Positions 17,804 to 27,394 are shown, counted from the stretch's first letter. The stretch is 64,000 nt of DNA from JAKQIM01 sp964633225 (GCA_964633225.1 CAZWFQ010000008.1:1-64000), one strand, 5' to 3'. A program made the numbers and translations. Notes: generated from the sequence alone by a model not told the origin.

Positions 17804-18680
17804 CAATTTGCTCCAAATCCAACGTAATATGGGTAGGGGTGTCTTCTGCTTCTCCAGATTCCATCAGATCGACAGAACCGGCCTGTACTCCACGGTCGCA
17901 AAGGGAACGGTACGCGCAGAAGCGGCAGCGTTTCTCATCTTGCGTGAGCGGGAACAAGCTATCAGACAGGGATGTTGTGGCAGCACTTTTATGCAAGATC
18001 TGCGCCAGCAGATCGTTTAAGTAATTTTGGTCTGCGGCATACTTCTGGTCATCGTAAGGAAAGCTTTCGGGCTGTTCGGGGAAATTTGCAAACCAATAGA
18101 TCATTTCGATCTGAGACGGGCGGATGGGCTGACCGGCGTTCAGATGTGTGCCTGCCTGTACCAGTAGATATGGGTAGAGGCGCGTTTGCACGCGCTGACC
18201 CAACCAGGTGCGCTTGGGACGATGGCGGGATGTTTTCCAATCGAAGATCAGGATTTTGCCGCTTGGGGTACGCAGGATGAGATCGTATTTTGCCAGTAAG
18301 CGGGAGTTGCTGTTGGCTGCCGCCAGGCCAATCTCGGGGTGAAGCGGGGCGATATGTGTTTCTTTACCGGGATTCAGCACCTGGCCCAGTTCAGATGTCA
18401 GAAAGGCATGGTAATTGTCCCACCAGCCAAGCAGGATTTCATCATGCAGCATGCTGGTAAGGCGCTCTGATGGCACACCAAGCAGGTGTTGGTGGATCAT
18501 CTGGTGGAACAGGGCTCCCAGCCGCATGTGGCGCTCGTTTTCCATCACCGGCTCGGATTCTACTGCCGGCCAGGCCAGATGGAGCAGATACCGTAATTGA
18601 AAACGCCGTTGGCAATCTACGAAATCTTGCAGGCTGCTCTGGCTGAACTGTAGCCCTGGGTTCGCGGCAGGCGCTGTCAT
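17787..18680 (-). CDS. PD-(D/E)XK nuclease with Fe-S cysteines (RecB/AddB/Cas4-like)
   Basis: A 297-residue stand-alone nuclease. The active-site signature is visible as LLAKYDLIL, then ILIFDWKTS (Asp-x-Lys) and the following QTRLYPYLL (QxxxY motif). Cys23 near the N-terminus and Cys252, Cys255 and Cys261 near the C-terminus have the one-plus-three spacing that holds a [4Fe-4S] cluster in AddB and Cas4 nucleases. It overlaps the helicase gene by 4 bp and recJ by about 17 bp. No cas gene lies nearby, so a Cas4 role is unlikely; it fits as the nuclease of a split AddAB-type complex. Confidence 0.88.
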   Translation of the reverse strand: MTAPAANPGLQFSQSSLQDFVDCQRRFQLRYLLHLAWPAVESEPVMENERHMRLGALFHQMIHQHLLGVPSERLTSMLHDEILLGWWDNYHAFLTSELGQVLNPGKETHIAPLHPEIGLAAANSNSRLLAKYDLILRTPSGKILIFDWKTSRHRPKRTWLGQRVQTRLYPYLLVQAGTHLNAGQPIRPSQIEMIYWFANFPEQPESFPYDDQKYAADQNYLNDLLAQILHKSAATTSLSDSLFPLTQDEKRCRFCAYRSLCDRGVQAGSVDLMESGEAEDTPTHITLDLEQIGEIEF

Positions 18681-20923
18681 TCGGCCTCTCCTTTGAAACG
18701 ACCCTGAAAGGCTTCTAGTGCAACCAGGGGGATAGAAGGCTGCATATCGCCTTTGCGGCCCGTGTTCCAGGTGACGATCAACTCTTTCTTGGCACGGGTA
18801 ATCCCTACATAGAACAGGCGCAGGCGCTCGCGGATATAGTCAAGCCGGGCTTGTAGGGTGGCGCTTCTTTCCTGGTACCATTCGTATTCATTGGTTGTGA
18901 GGGCGGCGTTCAGTTGAGCCAGGGTCTCTGCTTCCAGGTTTAATTTATCGCGGATGTACCTTTTTTCGGACATAAAGGTGTCTTGGGGCAGCCCAGAGGG
19001 GAAGTCGTAATTGTTCACCGACATGAGGTACACGCGATCCCATTCCAGCCCCTTGGCTTTGTGCATGGTTGCAACGACCACTTTGCCTCGGTGTTTGTCG
19101 GGGTCAAAGCCAGAATCGTCCTCGCTGAACCCCAAGAAGCGGCGCTCATTGCGGGCGATGACAGCCAGCTCGCCGGCCAATTCGGGGAGGTGCCAGGTTG
19201 GGTGGTCTGTGTTGGCGCGGCGCAGCAGCACGGCCAATTTATGGGCAATTGCCAACTCGGTTGGCTCGCTGAGTAGATCCTGTGAGATTGTCAAGACAAT
19301 CTGATCCACGGGCAGCAGGATGGCTGCTTGCCAGCGGCGCACCAGGGTGCGGAATTCAAGCAGTTGGGTGTACGATTCAGGGTCGGCTTGGGCCAGGCCA
19401 GTTTCTTCCAGCCAATCTATCTCTGGCCCAGGCCAGAGGTAATCTTCCACCCGGCCTACCTTGCGCAGTAGTTCGGCGTTCTGTTCCAGGCGGGTTTTGG
19501 CAGCCTCGTCAAGGCGGTCGGCGCGCCGCCAAACCCTGTAGGCAGTGGCCAGTTTGCTAGAAGACTGCGGGTCGGCTAAATATTTCAGCAGGTTACCCAG
19601 GCTGCCGGCTGAAAAGCGGGTTGAGCTGGAACTGCGCAGCATCCCGTCGTGATAGGGAATTTGCCGTTTGCGCAGTTCGTCAACTAAGTCAAAGGCGCGC
19701 TGGTTGCGCGGCGTAAGCACCGCTACGGTGGAGTCGTTATGCTCGGGCAGCCATTGTTCGAGTGAATTGGCGATGGCTTGCACCTCTTCGGCCGGGCCGA
19801 ATTTGCGCAGGCTCAGGTGGATGTATGACAGTTCGTCGGGCGGATTGGGCTGTGGATCGTCCAGGGGGGTGGGTGCAATCAGAGGAGGGGCCTGTAAGGC
19901 ATCGCGCGCGTCGCCGGACGGGTGTTCGTGTTGGGTCCACTCAACCAGGTAGTTTGCCAGGCGGATAATGCTGTAGGTGGAGCGCCCCGAGTTTGGCAGC
20001 TCGCGGCGGATTACTCCGGGCTCGTTCATGAAGCTGCGCAAGTAAACCGGGTTGGCGGTAGTGAAGGTTTCATAAATGGCCTGGTTGGGATCGCCAACCC
20101 TGACCCAATTGCCGCTTGACCCGGCCAGCGTGCGCAGAATTTGTTCCTGCAGCCAACTGCTGTCTTGGGCCTCGTCTTCCAGGATGTATGGCCACTGGCG
20201 GCGCAGACGGTCCAGCAGGCCGGCGTCGCTTTCAAGGGCTTGTAGTGCCAGGCGGATCAGGTCGTCGAAATCCACGGCGCCGCGGTAGGCCAGGGCGCGT
20301 TGATAATTGGCGTACATTTCCCAGCCCATTTGGGCTAAAGGCAGTGAAACGGGCAGGTTTTGCAGCACCTTTTTGAGCTGCTCTGGATGGAGCTGGCGAT
20401 CTTTGGCGTGGCCAATAAAGCTGGTGGCGATATCTTTGATCAACTTGGGCAATTGTTCGCGCCGCAGCCAGTCTTTTTTGTTTTCGTCTGTTTCTGGATC
20501 GATGTATTCATCCAGGGCGTCGGGGTGACTGTTGAGCCAGGCCTGGGCGATATCGCTGCGCAGGAAATCTGCCTCGCGATCATCAATAATCTGGAAATTG
20601 TTCTCCAGGCCAAGCAGGGCGGGGCGTTCACGAACAATATCGTGCGCCAGTCCGTGCAGGGTGCGGACGCGATAGCCAATATTGGGCAGCAGTCCTGTGC
20701 TTTTCACAAAGCCACTGATCCGTTGGTAGAAATTGTCTACCGCTGAGTTTACCAGTGTAACGACGAGGATCTCTTGATCTTCTTTAAGTACGCCGCGACC
20801 AATTAAGTCGGCAGCCAGCAGGGATAAGGTCCAGGTTTTCCCGCTGCCAGGCACAGCCGAGATGCCCATCATGCCGCCGGGATATTCCATAATTTCTGCT
20901 TGTGCGGGGCGAAGAACTGGCAT
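18677..20923 (-). CDS. UvrD/AddA-like superfamily 1 helicase
   Basis: A 748-residue helicase with all main SF1A motifs: Walker A AVPGSGKT (23-30), motif II YILEDEAQDSS, motif III GDPNQAIYETF, motif V VVVATMHKAKGLEWD and motif VI LFYVGITRAKKEL. There is no nuclease domain at its C-terminus, unlike AddA; that function sits in the next gene. The ATG at 20923, four bases after the upstream stop and with GAGG ahead of it, is preferred to the long in-frame extension to 21010, which lacks family sequence. It is expected to unwind duplex DNA with the AddB-like and nuclease neighbours. Confidence 0.92.
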   Translation of the reverse strand: MPVLRPAQAEIMEYPGGMMGISAVPGSGKTWTLSLLAADLIGRGVLKEDQEILVVTLVNSAVDNFYQRISGFVKSTGLLPNIGYRVRTLHGLAHDIVRERPALLGLENNFQIIDDREADFLRSDIAQAWLNSHPDALDEYIDPETDENKKDWLRREQLPKLIKDIATSFIGHAKDRQLHPEQLKKVLQNLPVSLPLAQMGWEMYANYQRALAYRGAVDFDDLIRLALQALESDAGLLDRLRRQWPYILEDEAQDSSWLQEQILRTLAGSSGNWVRVGDPNQAIYETFTTANPVYLRSFMNEPGVIRRELPNSGRSTYSIIRLANYLVEWTQHEHPSGDARDALQAPPLIAPTPLDDPQPNPPDELSYIHLSLRKFGPAEEVQAIANSLEQWLPEHNDSTVAVLTPRNQRAFDLVDELRKRQIPYHDGMLRSSSSTRFSAGSLGNLLKYLADPQSSSKLATAYRVWRRADRLDEAAKTRLEQNAELLRKVGRVEDYLWPGPEIDWLEETGLAQADPESYTQLLEFRTLVRRWQAAILLPVDQIVLTISQDLLSEPTELAIAHKLAVLLRRANTDHPTWHLPELAGELAVIARNERRFLGFSEDDSGFDPDKHRGKVVVATMHKAKGLEWDRVYLMSVNNYDFPSGLPQDTFMSEKRYIRDKLNLEAETLAQLNAALTTNEYEWYQERSATLQARLDYIRERLRLFYVGITRAKKELIVTWNTGRKGDMQPSIPLVALEAFQGRFKGEAE

Positions 20924-20927
20924 GACT

Positions 20928-23045
20928 TTATTCCTCGCCCTGGTCGAATTGATTGACCAGAACTTGCAGTATGCGTTGGTAGGTGTGCAGCAAGGGCCCG
21001 CGTTGTTCATAACCCTGCTCGCCCAGCTCGCTCAATCCGAGAAATACCTGCTGCCGGCAGCGGCGAAGCAGACCGGTTGCCAGATGGTGTAAGACCTGCT
21101 GGTTGGCTTCGACTTCGTCGATATCGCTCCAGGTGATACCGGGCTGCCAATGGCGACTTAATACGTAAGGATGGGTCAGGGGTTGGAAGAGACGCTCGGC
21201 CCAACTCCGGCTTCCGACATCTAGCCAGAACTGTACGCTGGCTGGGCGGTTGCTAAGCAAGAACGTGTACGCGGGGGCCAGGAGGACTGCGTCCTCAACT
21301 TGAAGCTGCCAGGAGTGGATGTATTGGGCTGCGATCACGCCTTGCTGGACCATTTCGATATATTCTTTGCCCAGCGGAATGCCGTTTTGGGCCAGGTCTG
21401 CTCCGGCTACCCAGCGGAATTTTTGAACCGACTCGACCAGGTTCGCCGTTACCTGCCCGGCGTCGTAAGAGTCATGAAAACCGAAACCGGGCTGCGAGAG
21501 CACTTCGCCAAACAAGATGCTGAAAAAATGATCCAGGTCGGTCTCTTGTGGGCTCTGATGATAGTCCAAAAGCCACAAGCGTAAGTGCTCGTAGCGCTCG
21601 CCCATGCGGTAAGTTATGCGCTCTTGTGTTTCGGGGATGATCTGGCTAAAACTTAGTAATGTGGGCACATCTTGATGGATGCGGTAAGTAATATCGGCCA
21701 GCAGTTGGGCGCGCACCAGGTCCAGGCCAGAGATTGCCTGCATCAGCGCATAGGTGATATCAAATTTGGTGGGGCGTAAGCCCCAGTGGGGATGGGCCAG
21801 CATGGCCAAAGTCAGCAGGCACTGCACTGCTGGCTCTTCACGCAGTGAGCGTGATGGACGGTGCGAGCGGGCCGGTACGCCCAATGCATCCAGGCGATTG
21901 ACCAGGGCAAAGCGTAAGGCATCTGACAGGAAGGGCGCCAACACAACGATCTCGCCTGGAGGTAATTCCTCTTCATGGACCAAGACGGCGATTTGTTGCG
22001 CGACCCAATCCAGCATTTCAGGATAGAAGCGTTGGTATTCGTATGCGATGGCTGGACGGGGATCGATCTCGCTTGAGGATTGCGCGTTGTGGGTGAGATA
22101 TTGGCCCAGGCTGGCGGTTAATGACTGAATCTCGGCCGATGAAACCAGCGAGCGGGTGAAGGCGGTGTGTTCCTGGCAATGGTCTTTGAGCATATAGGCG
22201 CTTTTGGGATCGGCGCCGAGAAAGCTGCGGTAGCCGGCATCAGAGTCGTAAATCAATAAGGCAGAGCGAAGATGTGGCAGCCACTCTTGGACGATGTCAT
22301 GGGCGACAGGCGTGTCTTCTTCAATGTTGTCATAGATCAGATGCTGGAATGTGTTCATCAGATATGCGTGACAAAAGGGATTGGGCCACAAGTGTTGGCG
22401 GAACACATCCAGTTGAAGCGAAAAATCCAGTAAGTTGTTCGCCAGGCAGTATTCTCGAAATTCAATGGCGCAGGCTTGAGCGTCTTCGTAGATGCGCAGT
22501 TGGGTGGGTTCGCCGCTCCAGGCGGATTTCAGGCGAGGGCCGATCTCGGTGTATGGAAAACCAACTACGGCGGCTTTGTTCAGATTATCCAATATCTGGC
22601 TGAACAGGCGGTTGCGCTCGATGGTGACACCGTCGAAAGCGCCTTCGTCCAGCATGGGTCGCACCAGGCGCGCCATGTAGTACTGGGCGGTTTCCATGGT
22701 CAAGAAGACTGGTGGTTGATTGGGACCAGCGAAGCCGGCGGTCTCGGCGGCGAGAGGCCAGAACAACTCAACCATGCGCTGAGCCAGACCTCCGACCGTC
22801 AACAAGGATGGCAGGCCTCCGGGTGGCAGGTTGGGGTTGCGCAGCGCTTCAGCATAGGACGTGCCCAGGGTGCGCTGCGGAACCAGGATCAGAATTGAAC
22901 TGCCCGCAACACCGGCGTTGAGCAGATGCTGCAGACGGGCAATGCCAGTAGTGGTTTTACCACTTCCTGCGGGGCCCTCCAGGAAGAGGCTGGTGTCGGC
23001 CGGTTTTTTGACAATGCTGCGTTGGGCGGCGTTCAGGGTACTCAT
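20928..23045 (-). CDS. AddB-like degenerate SF1 helicase subunit
   Basis: A 705-residue protein with a Q-motif-like LNAAQRSIV and a good Walker A EGPAGSGKTT (23-32), but the Walker B position reads LIYDNIEEDTPV rather than DExQ, and no clear motif V is present. The C-terminal RCRQQVFLGLSELGEQG resembles the motif VI region of AddB/RecB-family proteins. The size is short of AddB (about 1,100) by the length of a nuclease domain, which is encoded two genes downstream. I infer an AddB-like, possibly translocation-inactive, scanning subunit. Four bases separate it from the UvrD-like gene. Confidence 0.75.
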   Translation of the reverse strand: MSTLNAAQRSIVKKPADTSLFLEGPAGSGKTTTGIARLQHLLNAGVAGSSILILVPQRTLGTSYAEALRNPNLPPGGLPSLLTVGGLAQRMVELFWPLAAETAGFAGPNQPPVFLTMETAQYYMARLVRPMLDEGAFDGVTIERNRLFSQILDNLNKAAVVGFPYTEIGPRLKSAWSGEPTQLRIYEDAQACAIEFREYCLANNLLDFSLQLDVFRQHLWPNPFCHAYLMNTFQHLIYDNIEEDTPVAHDIVQEWLPHLRSALLIYDSDAGYRSFLGADPKSAYMLKDHCQEHTAFTRSLVSSAEIQSLTASLGQYLTHNAQSSSEIDPRPAIAYEYQRFYPEMLDWVAQQIAVLVHEEELPPGEIVVLAPFLSDALRFALVNRLDALGVPARSHRPSRSLREEPAVQCLLTLAMLAHPHWGLRPTKFDITYALMQAISGLDLVRAQLLADITYRIHQDVPTLLSFSQIIPETQERITYRMGERYEHLRLWLLDYHQSPQETDLDHFFSILFGEVLSQPGFGFHDSYDAGQVTANLVESVQKFRWVAGADLAQNGIPLGKEYIEMVQQGVIAAQYIHSWQLQVEDAVLLAPAYTFLLSNRPASVQFWLDVGSRSWAERLFQPLTHPYVLSRHWQPGITWSDIDEVEANQQVLHHLATGLLRRCRQQVFLGLSELGEQGYEQRGPLLHTYQRILQVLVNQFDQGEE

Positions 23046-23146
23046 GAGCGTGTGGCAGGGTATGCGCTGGTTGTCATGGTTGATAAATACTTATCTGACC
23101 AGGCAATTGTAGCCCAGAAACGCCAATCGTACAACAAGGGCCGTGA

Positions 23147-23152
23147 TATAAT
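23147..23152 (+). promoter_or_regulatory. candidate -10 box for the FHA gene
   Basis: TATAAT lies 20 bp before the ATG at 23172 in the gap between divergent genes. No good -35 hexamer is found at 16-18 bp, so the promoter may be weak or activator-dependent. Confidence 0.35.
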
Positions 23153-23171
23153 TTTCATTAAGGAGCGCAAT

Positions 23172-23855
23172 ATGCCTGTTACCAACCAACCTGTTGCTCG
23201 CTTAACCTGGAATACTGAAGCAGGCTTACAAGAATATCTGCTTAAACAAGGTGATATCATCAGCTTGGGGCGAGGCGAATCAAACTCGATCGTGATCAAT
23301 AGCCCGAAGGTGTCTCGTAATCACGCGCGGATTGAATGGAGCGACGGTCGTTTTATTGTGCGTGATTTGAACAGCAGTAACGGGACGTTTGTGAATGGGC
23401 AGCGGGTTGAGACGATGCCCTGGATGCTTGAAGAGGGGGATGAGATAACGCTGGAACGCTTTCAGATCACTTTTTCGATTGCTCCGATGGCCAAAGTGGT
23501 TCAGGATCGTTTTTCAATGCGGACGATTGCTGGAATGGGTAAGGCGGATGTCCAGCGACCGCGGCTGGTGGTTACTGAGGGTCCTGATGTGGGACAAGAA
23601 TTTCCTATCTCAGGAGAAAGCCTGGCAATTGGACGTGCCAGCCAGAATGCTACCTGGGAGGTGCGCCTGAACGACCGGACGGTCTCGCGCCCACATGCCC
23701 GCATCGAGAAGAAAAGCGGCGCTTTTGTTTTGGTTGACCTGGGCAGTGCAAACGGCACAACACTCAATGATTTGTTTGTGATCGAACCGGTTATACTCAA
23801 CGAGGGGGATGTGATCGGGTTGGGCGTGACAAAGCTGGTTTTCTACTTGTTGTAA
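23172..23855 (+). CDS. protein with two FHA domains
   Basis: A 227-residue soluble protein made almost wholly of two forkhead-associated domains. FHA1 (about 25-95) has ISLGRGESNSIVI, VSRNHARIEW and LNSSNGTFVNG; FHA2 (about 150-227) has LAIGRASQNATWEV, VSRPHARIEK and LGSANGTTLND. The conserved Arg, Ser, His and Asn residues for phosphothreonine binding are present in both. AAGGAG (23160-23165) sets the start and excludes an in-frame extension to 22926 that lies inside the divergent gene. It should read Ser/Thr kinase signals, but no kinase gene is in the window. Confidence 0.9.
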   Translation: MPVTNQPVARLTWNTEAGLQEYLLKQGDIISLGRGESNSIVINSPKVSRNHARIEWSDGRFIVRDLNSSNGTFVNGQRVETMPWMLEEGDEITLERFQITFSIAPMAKVVQDRFSMRTIAGMGKADVQRPRLVVTEGPDVGQEFPISGESLAIGRASQNATWEVRLNDRTVSRPHARIEKKSGAFVLVDLGSANGTTLNDLFVIEPVILNEGDVIGLGVTKLVFYLL

Positions 23856-23872
23856 ATCTGAAAGGCAAGAAA

Positions 23873-24789
23873 ATGAGCCATCTGCCCGTTGTGCCGCAAA
23901 CGTTAATCGCGCTTGAGGCTGGTCGTTGGTATATCAACCAAGGGTTAATACACGCGGGTGCCCCGGCTGAGGGGCGGCTGATGAACGTCAGGATGGTTAA
24001 TGCCGTCTTTGAAGATCTTAAGCGTCCCGAAATCATCCCAGACGAGATTATAGGACGATTTTTGGAGCGCTTGCCGGAATATGTTTTTAGCGGGGTGCGG
24101 GCATTTACGATTGGTTTACAGGGCGGTTATCCGGGGTATAAAGAGGCGGTGAATTCAGCCTTTGAGGCGGATGGCTCTTTGAGGGCCTCTTACCTCGGAC
24201 GTGTTGGCAGGGTGATCGAGGCATGTGATCGACTGGGGACGGCAGTTATCCTGGGGTGTTATTACCAACTCCAGACCAATATCCTTAAGGACGAAGCCGC
24301 CATCTGTAATGGCATCCTCCAGGTGGCACGCTGGCTGAGACAGCAGGGCTATACCAACGTGGTGCTAGAAGTTGCCAATGAGTTTGGCCAGGAGGGTTTT
24401 GCGCATTCGATTTTGCGAGATGCGGCCGGGGTGGCGGAACTGATTCGCCTGGCAAAGCGCGAGGCCCCGGGCTTATTGGTATCGGCCAGTCGACAGGGCG
24501 AGCTGGAAGATACCCCGCAGGTGTGGCAGGCCAGCGACTTGATCTTGGTGCACCTGAATCGGGTGCCTTTGGAAGAGTACCCGCGGCGGTTGGCAGCCTT
24601 GAAGAAGCATGGTAAGCCGGTAGTTTGCAGTGAGGATCGGAAAATCGGCATAGAAGGCGCTCAAGCCGCGACAGTATGCGTGGAAAATGGCTGTTCTTGG
24701 GGATTAAATGTGCGTGATGTCAACCAGTATAGCCCACCCTTCCGCTTTGAGGGGGTTGATGATGATCCGGTGGTTTACGCCAGGTTGAG
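23873..24789 (+). CDS. TIM-barrel, glycoside-hydrolase-like protein (3' end in gap)
   Basis: About 305 residues are visible, without a signal peptide. Strand-like motifs follow a clan A-type barrel: VRAFTIGLQGG, AVILGCYYQ, VVLEVANEFG (an NE motif that would hold the acid/base Glu) and KPVVCSEDRK (a Glu that could be the nucleophile). Start and end of the barrel look complete, so only the C-terminus is lost. No substrate can be named, and an inactive or non-glycosidase barrel is possible. It follows the FHA gene by 17 bp and is probably cotranscribed. Confidence 0.7.
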
Positions 24790-24889
24790 NNNNNNNNNNN
24801 NNNNNNNNNNNNNNNNNNNNNNNNNNNNNNNNNNNNNNNNNNNNNNNNNNNNNNNNNNNNNNNNNNNNNNNNNNNNNNNNNNNNNNNNN
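24790..24889. other. assembly gap (100 N)
   Basis: Exactly 100 N, a placeholder of unknown true length. The 110 bp to its right (24890-24999) hold no gene I can support; a possible minus-strand start at 24929 has only 13 codons before the gap. Confidence 0.98.
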
Positions 24890-24999
24890 TGCGGCTGGTG
24901 TTGGCTGCCATGGCGGTGAGTACGATCATGGCGTCTTCACACCAGTGGTAAAATTAATCTTAATCCACCCAATGCTTCCCGCACATATAAGTAGACAAT

Positions 25000-25881
25000 A
25001 TGAACCCATCCTCAACTTATTACGTTCAACATGGTTCGATATCTGATCCTGGTGCTTATAGCGCTTTGTTTGATCTGCTGCCTAATAACGTGGCTGACCT
25101 GGCCCAAGTTGTGCAAGGCATAACGATCCATGTTTTCTGGGCTGAGCGGTACGGGTATAAATTCCCGCCCCGGCGCACGGCCGAACTGCAATTGCGGACA
25201 ATTGAAAAACGCCTGGCACAGACGATCGAGTTAGACCCCAGGCCGCTGTTGGAGCCGCGCCCTTTGGACAAGAAGCTTCTTGGCAACTGCCGCGACCACT
25301 CCGTTTTGCTGGCGGCGATGCTGCGTCACCAGGGCCAGCCAGCGCGAGCGCGCTGTGGGTTTGGAACATATTTCTTGCCGGACCATTATGAAGATCATTG
25401 GGTAACGGAGTATTGGAATCAAGAACAAAACCGGTGGATCCTGGTTGACGCTCAGCTTGACAAGTTCCAAGCCGAAACCTTGGGAATTGACTTCGATCCC
25501 CTGGACGTGCCGCGGGATCGTTTCTTGGTTGCCGGGCAGGCCTGGCAGATGTGTCGTTTGGGCGCGGCTGACCCTGAGAAATTTGGTATTTTTGATATGC
25601 ACGGCCTGGGTTTTGTGCGGGGCAACCTGGTGCGCGACCTGGCGGCATTGAACAAGATGGAGCTATTGCCCTGGGATTGCTGGGGCATTATCCTGAGTGA
25701 GCAGATTGACGATCCCGATGACCTTAGCCTGCTTGACCGTGCAGCCGACCTGACCGCCTGCGCGACAGCAGACCTGGATGCCGTGCGGGCAGTGTATGCT
25801 GATCCCCGTTTGCGGATGGATGGGAAGCTTTTGAGCTATGTGGATGGGAAGATGGAGCAGGATGTGATCCCAGTCGGTTAA
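25000..25881 (+). CDS. transglutaminase-like cysteine protease-fold protein
   Basis: A 293-residue cytosolic protein with a transglutaminase-core triad: Cys97 in LGNCRDHSVLLAAML, His133 in YEDHWVTEYW and Asp150 in WILVDAQ. The LxxCRxHxxLxxxLLR pattern is typical of bacterial transglutaminase-like proteins of unknown substrate, which may act as peptidases or amidases. There is no signal peptide. It may belong with the FHA and barrel genes to the left, but the gap prevents proof. A small stem (25882-25896) directly after its stop lacks a T-run. Confidence 0.82.
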   Translation: MNPSSTYYVQHGSISDPGAYSALFDLLPNNVADLAQVVQGITIHVFWAERYGYKFPPRRTAELQLRTIEKRLAQTIELDPRPLLEPRPLDKKLLGNCRDHSVLLAAMLRHQGQPARARCGFGTYFLPDHYEDHWVTEYWNQEQNRWILVDAQLDKFQAETLGIDFDPLDVPRDRFLVAGQAWQMCRLGAADPEKFGIFDMHGLGFVRGNLVRDLAALNKMELLPWDCWGIILSEQIDDPDDLSLLDRAADLTACATADLDAVRAVYADPRLRMDGKLLSYVDGKMEQDVIPVG

Positions 25882-25934
25882 CTCGCCGCCGGCGAGAAAG
25901 CCCAACCCTCCAGCCTAAATTGTATTTTGCGTGC

Positions 25935-25971
25935 TATGATAAAATAGTTTTGATTATTGGAAAACAATCAA
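25935..25971 (+). promoter_or_regulatory. candidate -10 box and dyad upstream of cydA
   Basis: TATGAT (25935-25940) could be a -10 box. Just downstream, TTGATT (25950-25955) and AATCAA (25966-25971) form an inverted repeat, with an inner ATTG/CAAT pair. A repressor binding here would block early elongation. It does not match the FNR spacing or the Rex site, so no regulator is named. Confidence 0.35.
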
Positions 25972-25999
25972 TCCAACTTACTATTGCCCAGGAGCCCCT

Positions 26000-27394
26000 A
26001 TGGACATAGCATTAACCCTCGCCCGCTTGCAGTTTGCAATCACCACGGTGTACCATTTTTTCTTTGTTCCTTTGACTTTGGGTTTATCCATTCTCGTGGC
26101 CTTGATGGAAACTTTCTATGTACGTACTGGGAAGGATGTCTACCGACGAATGACCCGTTTTTGGGGCAAGTTATTTGTGATCAATTTTGCCACCGGCGTG
26201 GTCACCGGCATCGTACAAGAGTTCCAGTTTGGCATGAACTGGTCTGAATATTCACGTTATGTGGGGGATATTTTCGGGGCCCCATTGGCAATCGAGGCCT
26301 TGTTGGCCTTCTTCTTGGAATCAACCTTTTTGGGGGTGTGGATCTTCGGTTGGAATAAGCTTTCCAAAAAGGTGCACCTGGCGGCGATCTGGTTGGTGGC
26401 GATCAGCTCGAATCTTTCGGCGTTGTGGATCTTGATTGCCAACTCTTTTATGCAGCAGCCGTTGGGTTATGTGGTAGAAAACGGGCGCGCTCGTTTGACC
26501 GATTTTGCGGCAGTGGTATTTAATCCGAATGTTTTTTACCAGTTTCCTCATGTGGTAACTGCCGGGCTGGTTACCGCCAGTTTTCTGATGCTGGGCATCA
26601 GCGCTTATCACTTGCTGCGCAAGAATGAGGAAGATCTCTTCCGCCGTTCCTTCAAGATTGCTGCTGTGACGGGCGTTGTCTTCTCGGTGCTACTGGGTGG
26701 GATTGGCCATGCCCAGGGGCAGCACATGATCAGGACTCAGCCAATGAAGATGGCGGCGGCTGAAGCGCTGTGGGAAACGGAAGACCCGGCGTCATTCTCG
26801 TTGTTTGCGGTCATTGATGAGAAAAACCAGGTGAACCCGGTTGCCTTACGCATACCTGCCATGCTCAGCCTGCTGTCTTACAACCGGTTGGATGGCGAGG
26901 TAAAAGGCCTGAATGACTTACAGGCTGAGTATGAGGCTTTATATGGTCCGGGCAACTACATCCCCCCCGTGGCCATTCCTTTCTGGACCTTTCGCGTGAT
27001 GGTTGGTGTTGGTACGCTGATGGGTGTTTTGGCTCTGTATGCTTTGTTCATGAGCATGTTCAAGAACAAGCTGACCGATAAGCTGGCGTGGGTGATGAAG
27101 TTCATGCCTTGGGTTGTTATTTTGCCATACATTGGGAACTCGGCGGGTTGGATCATGACCGAAGTTGGGCGCTATCCTTGGGTGGTTTATGGCCTGGTGC
27201 GGCTGGAAGACGGTGTTTCGCCTACGGTTTCGGTCGGCATGCTTTGGACTTCGCTGATTGGGTATGTGTTGATCTACGGGCTGCTGATGGCGGCTACTGT
27301 TTATCTGCTGCGAAAATATGCCCTGGCCGGCCCGGCTGCCACCGACGTTCACGTGGAAGCGGATGCTGATGAGCAGCCAGCCCTGGTTCGCTAA
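26000..27394 (+). CDS. cydA: cytochrome bd quinol oxidase subunit I
   Basis: A 464-residue membrane subunit that oxidises quinol and reduces O2 with high affinity. The heme ligands and proton-path residues are all present: His19 (b595), His184 and Met386 (b558), Glu99 and Glu107, and GWIMTEVGR around Met386. The Q-loop is the short form (about residues 250-330), so this is not the long E. coli-type oxidase. AGGAG precedes the ATG. It heads cydA-cydB-cydDC and serves respiration at low O2 or O2 removal in an otherwise anaerobic metabolism. Confidence 0.97.
   Translation: MDIALTLARLQFAITTVYHFFFVPLTLGLSILVALMETFYVRTGKDVYRRMTRFWGKLFVINFATGVVTGIVQEFQFGMNWSEYSRYVGDIFGAPLAIEALLAFFLESTFLGVWIFGWNKLSKKVHLAAIWLVAISSNLSALWILIANSFMQQPLGYVVENGRARLTDFAAVVFNPNVFYQFPHVVTAGLVTASFLMLGISAYHLLRKNEEDLFRRSFKIAAVTGVVFSVLLGGIGHAQGQHMIRTQPMKMAAAEALWETEDPASFSLFAVIDEKNQVNPVALRIPAMLSLLSYNRLDGEVKGLNDLQAEYEALYGPGNYIPPVAIPFWTFRVMVGVGTLMGVLALYALFMSMFKNKLTDKLAWVMKFMPWVVILPYIGNSAGWIMTEVGRYPWVVYGLVRLEDGVSPTVSVGMLWTSLIGYVLIYGLLMAATVYLLRKYALAGPAATDVHVEADADEQPALVR

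Noticed and set aside
17787..18680. Cas4
   Set aside because: The nuclease has Cas4-like cysteines, but there are no cas genes or repeat arrays, while helicase partners are adjacent.
22926..23171. N-terminal extension of the FHA protein
   Set aside because: The extension overlaps the divergent AddB-like gene, and a good ribosome site and -10 box sit just before 23172.
24890..24929. Start of a minus-strand gene at ATG 24929
   Set aside because: Only 13 codons are visible before the gap and there is no ribosome site or promoter.
25882..25896. Terminator after the transglutaminase-like gene
   Set aside because: The stem is only 6 bp with a 3-nt loop and no T-run.
25950..25971. FNR/CRP site upstream of cydA
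   Set aside because: Half-sites resemble TTGAT/ATCAA, but the spacing is far larger than the 4 bp required.
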